Source of the DNA: Methylobacterium sp. NMS14P
Lineage (GTDB): Bacteria; Pseudomonadota; Alphaproteobacteria; Rhizobiales; Beijerinckiaceae
DNA: 64,000 bases
Assembly (NCBI RefSeq): GCF_028583545.1
Contig: NZ_CP087106.1
Coordinates: 5,501,001-5,565,000, forward strand
Reading direction: 5' to 3'
The notes beneath the pieces were generated by a model. It saw only the letters and a list, made by a program, of their open reading frames with translations, was not told the origin of the DNA and made no database searches. This document shows, one piece after another, positions 8,814 through 17,267 of this stretch (position 1 is its first letter; each line of letters begins with the position of its first letter). A program made the position numbers and the translations under genes.

Positions 8814-10541
8814 TCAGCGCCAGAGGTTGGTCTTGGCGAGGTCGACGATCTCGGTGCCGCGCCCGTCGATCACCGCCCGGGCGAGCCACATCCCGAAGCC
8901 CGTCACCTGCTCGAGGCCGACCTTCGGCGGCATCGACAGTTCCTGGCGAGCCGAGACGACGTCGAGCAGCGCCGGGCCGTCATGGGCGAGCATCTCGGCC
9001 ATCGCCTCCGGCAGCGCGGCCGGGTCCTCGACGCGCCGGGCGAAGATGCCGGCCCCGCTCGCCATGGCGGCGAAGTCCGGGTTCACCAGCTCGACGCCGG
9101 TCTCGAGGAAGCCCGCGGCCTTCATCTCCATCTCGACGAAGCCCAGCGTGCCGTTGTTCAGCACCACGATCTTCACCGGCAGCCTGTGCTGGTTGAGGGT
9201 CAGCAGGTCGCCCATCAGCATGGCGAAGCCGCCGTCGCCGGAGAACGAGATGATCTGCCGCCCGGGATAGGCCGCCTGCGCGCCGATCGCCTGCGGCAGG
9301 GCGTTGGCCATGGAGCCGTGGTTCAGCGAGCCGATCAGCCGGCGCTTGCCGTTCATGGCGAGGTAGCGCGCCGCCCAGATCGTCGGCGTGCCGACGTCGA
9401 AGGTGAAGACCGCGTCCTCGGAGGCCGCCTCGCTGAGCGTCCGGGCGACGTATTGCGGGTGGATCTTGCCGCCCGGCTTGCCCACCGCCAGCGCGTCGAG
9501 CCCGGCGCGGGCCTTGCGGTAATGGGCGAGGCTGTCGTCGAGATGCGCCCGGTCGGTCTTCGCCTGCAGCTTCGGCAGCAGCGCCGCGATCGTCTCCCCG
9601 ACGTCGCCGATCAGGCCGAGGTCGATCCGGCAGTGGCGCCCGAGGCTCCCGGCCCGCAGGTCGACCTGCGCGACTTTCGCGTCCTCCGGGTAGAACTGGC
9701 GGTAGGGGAAGCCGGTGCCGAGCAGCAGCAGGGTGTCGCAGTCGAGCATCGCCCGGTAGCCCGACGAGAAGCCGATCAGGCCGGTCATGCCGACGTCGTA
9801 GGGATTGTCCCACTCGACGTGCTCCTTGCCACCGAGCGCGTGGACGACCGGCGCCTTCAGCGCCTCGGCGAGCTGCAGCAGCTCCGCGTGGGCGCCGGCG
9901 CAGCCGCGGCCGCAGAACAGGGTCACGCGCCCGGCCGCGTTGAGCATGTCGGCGAGCGCGTCGAGGTCGGCGTCGCGCGGGCGCACCACCGGCGGGGGCG
10001 GCACCAGGGCGGCGGAGAGTTCGGGCGCCCCGCCCGGCATGGCCATGAGGCCGACATCGCCGGGGATCACCACCACGGCGACCCCGCGCTCGGCGATGGC
10101 GACGCGGATCGCGGTCTCGATCACGCCCGGCAGTTGGGCCGGCGAGGAGACCAGCTCACAGTAGTGGCTGCATTCCTGGAACAGGTTCTGCGGGTGCGTC
10201 TCCTGGAAGTAGCCCCGGCCGATCTCCGCCGAGGGGATCTGGGCCGCGATGGCCAGCACCGGCACGCGCGAGCGGTGCGCGTCGAACAGGCCGTTGATCA
10301 GGTGCAGGTTGCCGGGCCCGCAGGAGCCGGCGCAGACCGCGAGCGCGCCGGTCAGGTGCGCCTCGGCGCCGGCCGCGAAGGCGGCGCTCTCCTCGTGGCG
10401 CGTGTGGATCCAGGCGATCGAGCCGTCCTGGCGCAGGGCCTCGGTCAGGCCGTTGAGGCTGTCGCCGACCACGCCGTAGATGCGCTTCACGCCGGCCTGC
10501 GCCAGCGCCCGGACGAACAGATCGGCGACCTTCGTGCTCAT
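8814..10541 (-). CDS. poxB: Thiamine-diphosphate pyruvate:quinone oxidoreductase (PoxB-type)
   Basis: A 575-aa ThDP enzyme, most like pyruvate dehydrogenase (quinone), which turns pyruvate to acetate and CO2 and gives electrons to quinone. The N-terminal ThDP domain has the catalytic Glu in [18 protein letters not shown] and the [19 protein letters not shown] segment. The middle FAD-type domain has LFCGRGCAG and [15 protein letters not shown], and the C-terminal ThDP site is [14 protein letters not shown] with the closing NN. Length equals the PoxB norm (about 572 aa). Other ThDP oxidases (acetolactate synthase, pyruvate oxidase) are possible, but the sequence pattern and the neighbouring mqo and bd oxidase favour PoxB. 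It follows fumC by 47 bases. Confidence 0.9.
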   Translation of the reverse strand: MSTKVADLFVRALAQAGVKRIYGVVGDSLNGLTEALRQDGSIAWIHTRHEESAAFAAGAEAHLTGALAVCAGSCGPGNLHLINGLFDAHRSRVPVLAIAAQIPSAEIGRGYFQETHPQNLFQECSHYCELVSSPAQLPGVIETAIRVAIAERGVAVVVIPGDVGLMAMPGGAPELSAALVPPPPVVRPRDADLDALADMLNAAGRVTLFCGRGCAGAHAELLQLAEALKAPVVHALGGKEHVEWDNPYDVGMTGLIGFSSGYRAMLDCDTLLLLGTGFPYRQFYPEDAKVAQVDLRAGSLGRHCRIDLGLIGDVGETIAALLPKLQAKTDRAHLDDSLAHYRKARAGLDALAVGKPGGKIHPQYVARTLSEAASEDAVFTFDVGTPTIWAARYLAMNGKRRLIGSLNHGSMANALPQAIGAQAAYPGRQIISFSGDGGFAMLMGDLLTLNQHRLPVKIVVLNNGTLGFVEMEMKAAGFLETGVELVNPDFAAMASGAGIFARRVEDPAALPEAMAEMLAHDGPALLDVVSARQELSMPPKVGLEQVTGFGMWLARAVIDGRGTEIVDLAKTNLWR

Positions 10542-10588
10542 GGTGTCTCGCTCAGCTGAGGGGGGCGGACGGGCGGTCCCGGCGCGCT

Positions 10589-12046
10589 TCAGGCGCCGGC
10601 CAGCCCGTGGCCGATCATGGTCTTGGGATCGCACACCGCGTCGAAGCGCTCGGCCGGGACGCCCTCGGCCAGGGCGGCCTCGCGCAGCGTCGTGCCCTCG
10701 TCGTTGGCACGGTGGGCGATCTTCGAGGCGAGGTCGTAGCCGATCACCGGCGACAGGGCCGTGACCAGCATCAGCGACTGGTTCACGGTTTCGTCGATCC
10801 GCTTCCGGTTGAGCTCCGTGCCCTCGACCGAGTAGGTCCGGAACTTCTCGCAGGCATCGCCCAGCACGCGGGCCGCGTGCAGCGTGTTGTTGATGATGAT
10901 CGGGCGCATCGCGTTCAGCTCGAAATTGCCCTGCGCGCCCGCGAAGGCGACCGCGTTGTCCTCGCCGATCACCTGGATGCAGACCATCACCATGGCCTCG
11001 CACTGGGTCGGGTTGACCTTGCCGGGCATGATCGAGGAGCCCGGCTCGTTGGCGGGCAGCAGCAGCTCGCCGAGGCCGCAGCGCGGCCCCGAGGCCAGCC
11101 AGCGCATGTCGTTGGCGATCTTCATCAGCGCGACCGCGAGTCCGCGCACCGCCGCCATGGCGGCGACCATGGCGTCCAGCGAGCCCTGCGCGGCGAACTT
11201 GTTGGGCGCGGTGACGAACGGCCTGCCGGTCAGCGCGGCGATCTGGCCGGCGATCTCCGCGCTGAAGCCCTCCGGGGCGTTGAGGCCGGTGCCGACCGCG
11301 GTGCCGCCGGCCGCGAGCTTGTACAGCCCGGCGCGCGACGCCTCGATGAGGGCCAGCGCGTCGCGCATCTGCGCCACGTAGCCCGACCATTCCTGGCCGA
11401 CCGTGAGCGGCGTCGCGTCCTGGAGGTGGGTCCGGCCGGTCTTGACCACGTCCATCCAGGCCCGCGCCTTGGCGTCGATCGCGTCGGCCAGCGCCCGCGC
11501 CTGCGGGAGGAGGACCTCGTCGAGCTCGAGCACCGTGGCGATGTGCATCGCGGTCGGGAAGGTGTCGTTCGACGACTGGCCCATGTTGACGTGGTCGTTC
11601 GGGTGGACCGGGCTCTTGGAGCCGAGCGTACCGCCGAGGAGCTGGATGGCGCGGTTCGACAGCACCTCGTTGACGTTCATGTTGGACTGGGTGCCGGAGC
11701 CGGTCTGCCAGACGTAGAGCGGATAGTGCGCGTCGAGCTTCCCCGCGATCGTCTCGTCGGCGGCCTGGACGATGGCCTGCGCGCGCCAGTCCTCCAGGCG
11801 GCCGGCGGCGGCGTTGACCAGGGCGGCGGCCTTCTTGACGTAGCCGTAGGCGTGGTAGACCCGCTTGGGCATGCGATCGTTGCCGATCGAGAAGTGCTGG
11901 AGCGAGCGCTGGGTCTGCGCCCCCCAGTAGCGGTCCGCCGGCACGTCGATCCCGCCCATCGAGTCCGTCTCCCGCCGCATCCCCGTGGCGGAGATGCCGA
12001 TCGGGACATCGCGCAGGACGGGATGGTCCGGGACGGGCGCGTTCAT
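10589..12046 (-). CDS. fumC: Fumarate hydratase class II
   Basis: A 485-aa homotetrameric, iron-free fumarase that interconverts fumarate and malate. The signature [16 protein letters not shown], the active-site segment [31 protein letters not shown] and [18 protein letters not shown] are all present. The start at 12046 (MNAPVPDHP) is preferred because AGAAGG lies six bases ahead; an ATG two codons upstream is too close to it. The protein has about 20 extra N-terminal residues relative to E. coli FumC. It leads the fumC-poxB-cupin-mqo-cyd block, and its upstream region carries a possible operator. Confidence 0.96.
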   Translation of the reverse strand: MNAPVPDHPVLRDVPIGISATGMRRETDSMGGIDVPADRYWGAQTQRSLQHFSIGNDRMPKRVYHAYGYVKKAAALVNAAAGRLEDWRAQAIVQAADETIAGKLDAHYPLYVWQTGSGTQSNMNVNEVLSNRAIQLLGGTLGSKSPVHPNDHVNMGQSSNDTFPTAMHIATVLELDEVLLPQARALADAIDAKARAWMDVVKTGRTHLQDATPLTVGQEWSGYVAQMRDALALIEASRAGLYKLAAGGTAVGTGLNAPEGFSAEIAGQIAALTGRPFVTAPNKFAAQGSLDAMVAAMAAVRGLAVALMKIANDMRWLASGPRCGLGELLLPANEPGSSIMPGKVNPTQCEAMVMVCIQVIGEDNAVAFAGAQGNFELNAMRPIIINNTLHAARVLGDACEKFRTYSVEGTELNRKRIDETVNQSLMLVTALSPVIGYDLASKIAHRANDEGTTLREAALAEGVPAERFDAVCDPKTMIGHGLAGA

Positions 12047-12321
12047 CGTCATCCTTCTCGGCGTCGAACCGTGTGGCACAGTACAAGACTGGGTCGGCGA
12101 ACCGGGTGCGCTTTGACGTAAACGGTAGCGGTTTACTTTGCTGTTGAGAGATCTGAAGCGTTTTGAAGAGATTTTATGCCAATTGATAGTTCGTAGTCAG
12201 TATTAAAAACTTTGAAAAACGGCATCACAAATCATCATTGCGGATTGCCAGACAACATAGATCGATGTCAAGCGTTCGCCGGCGCAGAGGCTGCAAAAAC
12301 ATTCCCTGAATTGGTCAATTT
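12047..12321 (-). promoter_or_regulatory. AT-rich leader of the fumC block with a GTAAAC/GTTTAC palindrome
   Basis: A 275-base gap between the CoA-transferase stop and fumC. Bases 12118-12136 hold an inverted repeat with perfect 6-base arms GTAAAC and GTTTAC and a 7-base centre, the form of a dimeric-repressor operator. From about 12137 to 12310 the DNA is much richer in A/T than its surroundings, as expected of a promoter or bent upstream region. The motif AACATAGATC at 12254-12263 recurs in two other intergenic regions of this window. No convincing -35/-10 pair could be picked. Confidence 0.5.
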
Positions 12322-13770
12322 CTAGCGCTTCTGCTCCCCGGATCGGCGGCCCGAGCCGGACAAGGGCGCGCTATCGAGAGTCCGGACTTGCGCCGCCTCC
12401 GTCGCGCCGAGGGGGCCGGCCGAGCGGTCCCAGCGCAGCGGCGCGCCGTCGATCCCCACGGGCGCGTGCAGCCGCAGGGTGGGGCCCCACGCCGTCTGCT
12501 CGATCTCCGGGGCGTGATCCAGGTCCCGAACTCCGTCGAAGGCGGGCCCCGGCGCGCTGCCGGGATGGTCCGTGAGCAGGCGCGCGGTCCGGGCCAGGGA
12601 GAGCCGCGCGGTGACGGCGCGCCCCTCGCGCTGCCGGGCGATCAGGCCCCGTACGGACGCTGCCGCCATCAGGTAGCCGGTGGCGTGGTCGAGCGCCTGG
12701 ACGGGCAGCGGCACCGGCCGTTCGGCCTGACTCCAGCGCTGCCCGGCCGCCGCGATGCCGGTCGCCATCTGGACGAGGCTGTCGAAGCCGCGCCGTCCGG
12801 CCCAGGGGCCGGTCCAGCCGTAGGCGCAGAGCGCGACGTCGATCAGGTCCGGGTTGAGTGCCAGGCGTCGCGCCGCGCCGTAGCCGAGCCGCTCGAGGGC
12901 GTCGGGGCGGTACCCGTGCACGAGGATGTCGGCCTCGGCGAGCAGGGTCTCGAAGTGCTGGCGGTCGTCGGCCCGCCGGAGGTCGAGCCGCGTGCAGACC
13001 TTGCCCAGGGTGACGTCGGGCGCCAGGGACGGCTCGTCCCAGCCGGGCGGGTCGATCCGCAGGACGTCGGCGCCGAGGCCGGCCAGGAAGCGCGTGGCCA
13101 CCGGTCCCGCCAGGATGCGGGTCAGGTCGAGGACCCGGATGCCCGCGAGGGGGCGGGCCGGATCCGGGCGCCACGGCGCAGGGTGCTGGACGGGCCGTTC
13201 CGTCACCGACACGAGGGGTTCGTCCCGGACCGCCCGGCCCTGGTCCAGTCCCTCCCAATCGTCGATGCCGCGCATCGCCGCGGCGCAGCCGCCGGCGCGC
13301 AGGATCGCCGTTTCCAGGTCCTCGGCCGACGCGTCGGCCACGGCGGCCGCGACCGCCTCCCGCTCGCCCGGACAGTCGAGGATTGCCAGGGAGGCGGCGC
13401 GGTGACGGGGCGCGTTGGTGTGCAGCCGGATCCAGCCATCCGCCGCCCGGTAATCGCCGGCGATCGGGTCCCAGGCGGCCGGCAGCGTCCAGCCCTGCGG
13501 CCGCACCGAGGTGCCGAACCACGCCGAGGCCAGGTGCTGGTCGACCGTGACGGCTGGCGCCCGTCCGGACCGGCCGAGGAGTTCGGAGACGGCGAGGCCG
13601 GCGGCGGCGATCGACGCCGTCGCCAGCGCGGTGACCGGGAAACAGGAGGGCAGGCTCCCGGTGCCGGTGATCGTCAGCCGGTCCGCGGCCTCGGGCGGCA
13701 GCGCCAGGGCCGCCAGCGCCTCCGCGAGGATCGGCGGCAGGGCGTCGTGGTCGGCGTGTCGTTCGCGCAT
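12322..13770 (-). CDS. CaiB/BaiF family III CoA-transferase
   Basis: A 482-aa member of the formyl-CoA/carnitine CoA-transferase family, which moves CoA between organic acids. The family hallmark is RPLAGIRVLDLTRILAGPVATRFLAGLGADVLRIDPP in the second half, followed by LDLRRADDRQHFETLLAEADILVHGYRPDALERLGYG. The catalytic Asp normally lies in a stretch like KVCTRLDLR and what follows it. An N-terminal half of about 210 residues precedes the hallmark, so this is a longer, fused-type member. It is divergent to the HTH-citrate synthase with a palindrome-rich 75-base gap, suggesting a shared control and perhaps a linked acyl-CoA pathway. The substrate is unknown. Confidence 0.85.
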   Translation of the reverse strand: MRERHADHDALPPILAEALAALALPPEAADRLTITGTGSLPSCFPVTALATASIAAAGLAVSELLGRSGRAPAVTVDQHLASAWFGTSVRPQGWTLPAAWDPIAGDYRAADGWIRLHTNAPRHRAASLAILDCPGEREAVAAAVADASAEDLETAILRAGGCAAAMRGIDDWEGLDQGRAVRDEPLVSVTERPVQHPAPWRPDPARPLAGIRVLDLTRILAGPVATRFLAGLGADVLRIDPPGWDEPSLAPDVTLGKVCTRLDLRRADDRQHFETLLAEADILVHGYRPDALERLGYGAARRLALNPDLIDVALCAYGWTGPWAGRRGFDSLVQMATGIAAAGQRWSQAERPVPLPVQALDHATGYLMAAASVRGLIARQREGRAVTARLSLARTARLLTDHPGSAPGPAFDGVRDLDHAPEIEQTAWGPTLRLHAPVGIDGAPLRWDRSAGPLGATEAAQVRTLDSAPLSGSGRRSGEQKR

Positions 13771-13815
13771 GGTCGCGGCCCTCGGGTGGTTCGCGCACGC
13801 TGCCGGCCGTCGACG

Positions 13816-13844
13816 GATTGATCAATCTTGATACATCTGATCAA
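13816..13844. promoter_or_regulatory. Candidate operator between CoA-transferase and HTH-citrate synthase
   Basis: The perfect palindrome GATTGATCAATC (13816-13827) and a second TGATCA site (13838-13843) together give an inverted repeat TTGATCA/TGATCAA with centres 19 bases apart. Spacing of this order is typical of dimeric or MerR-type regulators. The site covers the intergenic stretch between the divergent start codons, ending two bases before the citrate synthase ATG. Confidence 0.5.
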
Positions 13845-13845
13845 C

Positions 13846-14979
13846 ATGACGGACTGGCTGGACCGCGCCGAAGTTCTCGACGCCCTCGGGATCCGGGCCC
13901 AGACGCTCTACGCCTATGTCAGCCGCGGGCTGATCGAGGCGCGGCGGGCGCCGGGCCGGCGCCACAGCCAGTACCGGGCCACCGACGTCGCGGCGCTCGC
14001 CGACCGGCGCGGCCGGAGCCGCGCCAGCGCGGCGATCGCCGCGGGAGCCATGGCCTGGGGCGAGCCGTCGGTCGTCACCGCGATCAGCACCGTCCACCGG
14101 GGCAGCCTGATCTATCGCGGCCGCGACGCCGTGGCGTTCGCCCGCGACGCGAGCCTGGAGGCGACCGCCGACCTCCTGTGGGACAGCCCGGAGCCGACGC
14201 TGTTCGACGTTCCGGCCAACGCGGCCGCGACGCCGTTCCTGGCGCTGGCCGGGCTCCTGCAGGACGCCGAGGCCGCGCTGGGCCGCGGGCATCACCGCCT
14301 GTGCCGCGACGCCCGCCGCGCCGTCGGGCATCTCGCCGGCGCCTGCGGGATCCCCGAGGGCCGGGCGCCCCTGCATCAGGGCCTCGCGCGGCTCTGGTCC
14401 CTCGACGCCGCGACCGCCGACCGGGTCCGCCAGGCGCTGGTGCTGCTGGCCGACCACGAGTTGAACGCCTCGACCTTCGCGACCCGGGTCGCCGCCTCCA
14501 CCGGCGCGCCGATCGCGGCCTGTCTCATGGCCGGGCTGAGCGCCCTGTCGGGCCCTCGCCACGGCGGCGCTTCCGCGGCGGTGCTGCGGCTCGTCGACGA
14601 GGCCGTCGCGACGGGCCCCCGGGAGGCGGTGCGCGCCTGCCTGGATCGAGCCGGGGCGCTGCCGGGCTTCGGCCACCCGCTCTACCCGGACGGCGACGTC
14701 CGCGCCGCGGCCCTGGGCGCGGTCCTGCCCGCCGATCCCCTGCTGGACGCCGTCCGGGACTGCGCCGAGGCGGCGACGGGCGCGCGGCCGAACATCGACT
14801 TCGCGCTGACGGCGCTCGTCCGGACGGCGGGCCTGCCGCGGGGCGCGCCGTTCACGATCTTCCTGCTCGGCCGGAGCCTGGGCTGGGCGGCGCACGCCAT
14901 GGAGCAGGGCCGCCAGGGGACGCTGATCCGGCCGCGGGCCCGGTACGAGGGGCGGCGGAGCCCGGCGGACCGCCCATAG
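13846..14979 (+). CDS. Citrate synthase-family enzyme with N-terminal MerR-like HTH
   Basis: A 377-aa two-part protein. Residues 1-55 form a MerR-like DNA-binding domain (RAEVLDALGIRAQTLYAYVSRGLIEARR, then GRRHSQYRATDVAALA). Residues 80-370 are a type II citrate synthase fold with the key residues present: the DHELNAST helix (His204), GPRHGG (His239), GFGHPLY (His277) and NIDFAL (Asp318), plus the terminal RPRARYEG. So it may both bind DNA and condense an acyl-CoA with oxaloacetate or a similar acid. Start at 13846 is preferred; a TTG six codons earlier would lie inside the palindromic operator. It is divergent to the CaiB CoA-transferase. Confidence 0.88.
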   Translation: MTDWLDRAEVLDALGIRAQTLYAYVSRGLIEARRAPGRRHSQYRATDVAALADRRGRSRASAAIAAGAMAWGEPSVVTAISTVHRGSLIYRGRDAVAFARDASLEATADLLWDSPEPTLFDVPANAAATPFLALAGLLQDAEAALGRGHHRLCRDARRAVGHLAGACGIPEGRAPLHQGLARLWSLDAATADRVRQALVLLADHELNASTFATRVAASTGAPIAACLMAGLSALSGPRHGGASAAVLRLVDEAVATGPREAVRACLDRAGALPGFGHPLYPDGDVRAAALGAVLPADPLLDAVRDCAEAATGARPNIDFALTALVRTAGLPRGAPFTIFLLGRSLGWAAHAMEQGRQGTLIRPRARYEGRRSPADRP

Positions 14980-14981
14980 CG

Positions 14982-15009
14982 GGAGGGCCGGCCTCGCGGC
15001 CGGCCCTCC
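14982..15009. terminator. Strong hairpin between convergent genes
   Basis: Perfect 12-base arms GGAGGGCCGGCC (14982-14993) and GGCCGGCCCTCC (14998-15009) flank a TCGC loop, right after the citrate synthase stop and before the stop of the opposing aldolase gene. There is no T-run, as is common in GC-rich genomes. It probably works as a two-way terminator. Confidence 0.75.
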
Positions 15010-15044
15010 GTCTGTCGCGGCCCCCCGCGGGGCGGGCGCCGGCC

Positions 15045-15908
15045 TCAGGCGAACATGTCGGGCTGGGTCTCGGCGATGTGGCTGTAGAGCGTCTGGAAGT
15101 GCAGCCAGCCGATATAGTCGCTGCCGACGTGCTCGCGGCTGTAGCGGGCGGTCTTCTCCGAGAGGAGTTGCGGCTTGATGCCGGAGGCCTCGACCAGGAG
15201 CTGCTGCTGGCAGGCCCGCTCCAGGGCGATGAACCAGAAGGCCGCGTCGTCGATGCTGTGCTGCGAGCAGGTCAGCAGGCCGTGGTTCTGGTGCAGCACG
15301 CCGCGGTTGCGGCCGATCTGCTGGGCGACCGACAGGCCGCTCTCCTTCTCCACCGCCACGGCGCCCGCCGAGGCACCGATCACCGCGTGGCTGTTGTAGA
15401 AGGCCGCCGCGTCCTGGCTGATCATCTCCAGCGGCCGGCCGGTGGCGCACCACGCGGTGCCGTAGGTGGTGTGCGCGTGGCACATCGCCATGACCTCCGG
15501 GTACTCCTCGTGCACGGCGGCGTGGAGGACGAAGCCCGCGCGGTTGATGGCGTGGCGCCCCTCGACCACCCGGCCCTTGTGGTCGGCCAGGATCAGGTTC
15601 GACATCCGCACCTGCGAGAAGTGCACGCACATCGGGTTGGTCCAGTACAGCTCCGGGCGCTCCGGGTCGCGGATCGTCAGGTGCCCGGCGAAGCCGTAGT
15701 CGAAGCCGTGCATCGCGAAGGCGCGGCAGGCGGCGACGAGGTGCTTCTTGCGGTAGTCCCGCTCCTCGGCGTGGTCGGCGAAGTCCGGGATCTCCGGGAA
15801 GATCAGGCCGGCCTGCTCGGGCTGGTAGATCGAGGTCCGCCTGCGGCCGGCATCGTCGTTCGGCAGGTCGAGGGCGACGGCCGCCTCGTGGGCGTGATCG
15901 TCGAGCAT
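15045..15908 (-). CDS. Class II aldolase/adducin-domain protein
   Basis: A 287-aa protein of the class II aldolase/adducin family (fuculose-1-phosphate aldolase fold). Metal-binding and core motifs are visible: GFDYGFAGHLTIRDP near the start, CHAHTTYGTAW (His pair), and NRGVLHQNHGLLTC. Members of this branch are often aldolases or decarboxylases of sugar or keto acids, but the substrate is unknown. The start at 15908 has AAGGAG seven bases ahead. It is divergent to a LysR regulator, the classical arrangement for a LysR-controlled catabolic gene. Confidence 0.88.
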   Translation of the reverse strand: MLDDHAHEAAVALDLPNDDAGRRRTSIYQPEQAGLIFPEIPDFADHAEERDYRKKHLVAACRAFAMHGFDYGFAGHLTIRDPERPELYWTNPMCVHFSQVRMSNLILADHKGRVVEGRHAINRAGFVLHAAVHEEYPEVMAMCHAHTTYGTAWCATGRPLEMISQDAAAFYNSHAVIGASAGAVAVEKESGLSVAQQIGRNRGVLHQNHGLLTCSQHSIDDAAFWFIALERACQQQLLVEASGIKPQLLSEKTARYSREHVGSDYIGWLHFQTLYSHIAETQPDMFA

Positions 15909-16001
15909 GGCGTCTCCTTTCGTCGGGGTACGGACCGGGCCGCCGATCGCGTCGTGGCCGGCACTATCCTGCCGGATCCGCGCGTTGACAAACGACGATT
16001 T

Positions 16002-16018
16002 TTCACGCTTTCCGTGAA
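16002..16018. promoter_or_regulatory. LysR-type T-N11-A box
   Basis: Inverted repeat TTCACG (16002-16007), five bases, CGTGAA (16013-16018) lies 19 bases before the LysR start in the divergent gap. Its arms contain the T-N11-A core recognised by LysR regulators, so it is the likely site for autoregulation and control of the aldolase-family gene. Confidence 0.6.
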
Positions 16019-16037
16019 TTGAATTCATGGATCGCGC

Positions 16038-16946
16038 ATGCGCCGGACCCCGAGCTTCTCCGCCCTGCGGGCCTTCGAGGCGGCCGCGCGCCTGGGCAGC
16101 TTCGCCCGCGCCAGCGAGGAGCTGCACCTCACGCCCTCGGCGGTCAGTCACCAGATCCGGGCGCTGGAGCGCTGGTTCGGGCGCGCCTTGTTCCGGAGGG
16201 CGAACCGCCAGGCGCTCCTCACCGCCGACGGCCAGCGCCTGCTGGCCGGGCTCTCGAGCGCCTTCGACGCTATCGAGGCGGTCTGCGCCGACCTCAGCCC
16301 GCCGTTGCCCACGTCGCTGGCCGTGCACTGCACGCCGAGCTTCGCGGCGAAGTGGCTCGGGCCGCGGCTCCCCGCCTTCGTGGAGGCGCATCCCGGCATC
16401 GCCATCCGCCTGTCGACCAGCGCCGACCCGGTGGATCTCGGCCGGCACGCGGAGATCGACATCCTGATCGCCTACGGCCGGCCGCCGCACGGGCCCGGCC
16501 TGACCGTCGAGTCCCTCGGCCCGGAGGAGATCGCCGCCCTCTGCGCGCCGGAGGTCGCCCGGGCCGCGCGGCCGGACGCGGCCGGATCGATCGGGCCCTT
16601 CACCCGGCTCGACTCGTCCTTCAGCCCCGTCCGCTGGCCGGACTGGTTCGCCCATAACGGCCTGCCGGTCCCGGGCGGGGCGGCGGGCGCGGCCTTCGAC
16701 CGGGGCTCGCTGGTGATCTCGGCGGCCGTCCAGGGACTCGGCGTAGCGCTGGAGACCCTGCGGTTCGCCCGGGACGAGCTCGCCGCCGGGCAACTCGTGC
16801 GCCTGGGCGGCGGCCGGGCCGCGAGCCTGACCCGCGACCTACACTTCATCTGCTACCGCGAGCGCGACGGGGCCCTGGAGAAGATCCGGGTCTTCCGGCG
16901 CTGGCTCCTGCACGTGGAGGCGGAGAGCCGGGCCGGGACGGCCTGA
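16038..16946 (+). CDS. LysR-family transcriptional regulator (GcvA-like)
   Basis: A 302-aa LysR regulator. The winged helix-turn-helix occupies residues 1-60 (FSALRAFEAAARLGSFARASEELHLTPSAVSHQIRALE), followed by a periplasmic-binding-type effector domain (about 90-290). The HTH text is of the GcvA/AmpR type. It is divergent to the aldolase/adducin gene with a T-N11-A palindrome between them, so that gene is its likely target; the inducer is unknown. Confidence 0.92.
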   Translation: MRRTPSFSALRAFEAAARLGSFARASEELHLTPSAVSHQIRALERWFGRALFRRANRQALLTADGQRLLAGLSSAFDAIEAVCADLSPPLPTSLAVHCTPSFAAKWLGPRLPAFVEAHPGIAIRLSTSADPVDLGRHAEIDILIAYGRPPHGPGLTVESLGPEEIAALCAPEVARAARPDAAGSIGPFTRLDSSFSPVRWPDWFAHNGLPVPGGAAGAAFDRGSLVISAAVQGLGVALETLRFARDELAAGQLVRLGGGRAASLTRDLHFICYRERDGALEKIRVFRRWLLHVEAESRAGTA

Positions 16947-17267
16947 GGCAGTCCAGACCTCCCACGCGCACGCCCTGAGAGCTGCGAGCGCCTCGGATCG
17001 AGGGGCAAGCGGCCTATGGCGGAGCGCGACCGGCCCCCTCTCCCGTTCGGGGGAGGAAACCCGCGCCCTTAAAGCTGGCGGATCAGCCCTCCGAGACCTC
17101 GAAACCTGCGTAGCCGTAGCCCGCAGAGGGGGCGGGGCAGGCGGCGCCGTCGGTCAGACCGGACGATGCCGATCTTGTCATGCGACAGGTCTCAACGGGA
17201 CCGGGAACCGCTCTAGGTGCAGGCCCAAGCAACGAGGCGATGCCGTCGCCCAGGGAGAGAACGCCCC
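16947..17267. other. Intergenic region with a CCTCTCCCG/CGGGGGAGG hairpin
   Basis: A 321-base gap between two plus-strand genes. At 17037-17056 CCTCTCCCG and CGGGGGAGG form a 9-base stem with one wobble pair and a 2-base loop; this short element resembles dispersed intergenic palindromes of alphaproteobacteria and may end LysR transcription. No small gene was found. GGGAGAG at about 17252-17258 is the ribosome binding site of the next gene. Confidence 0.45.

Noticed and set aside
15909..16793. Upstream extension of the aldolase-family frame on the minus strand
   Set aside because: The extra part is antisense to the LysR gene and the proper start with AAGGAG lies at 15908.
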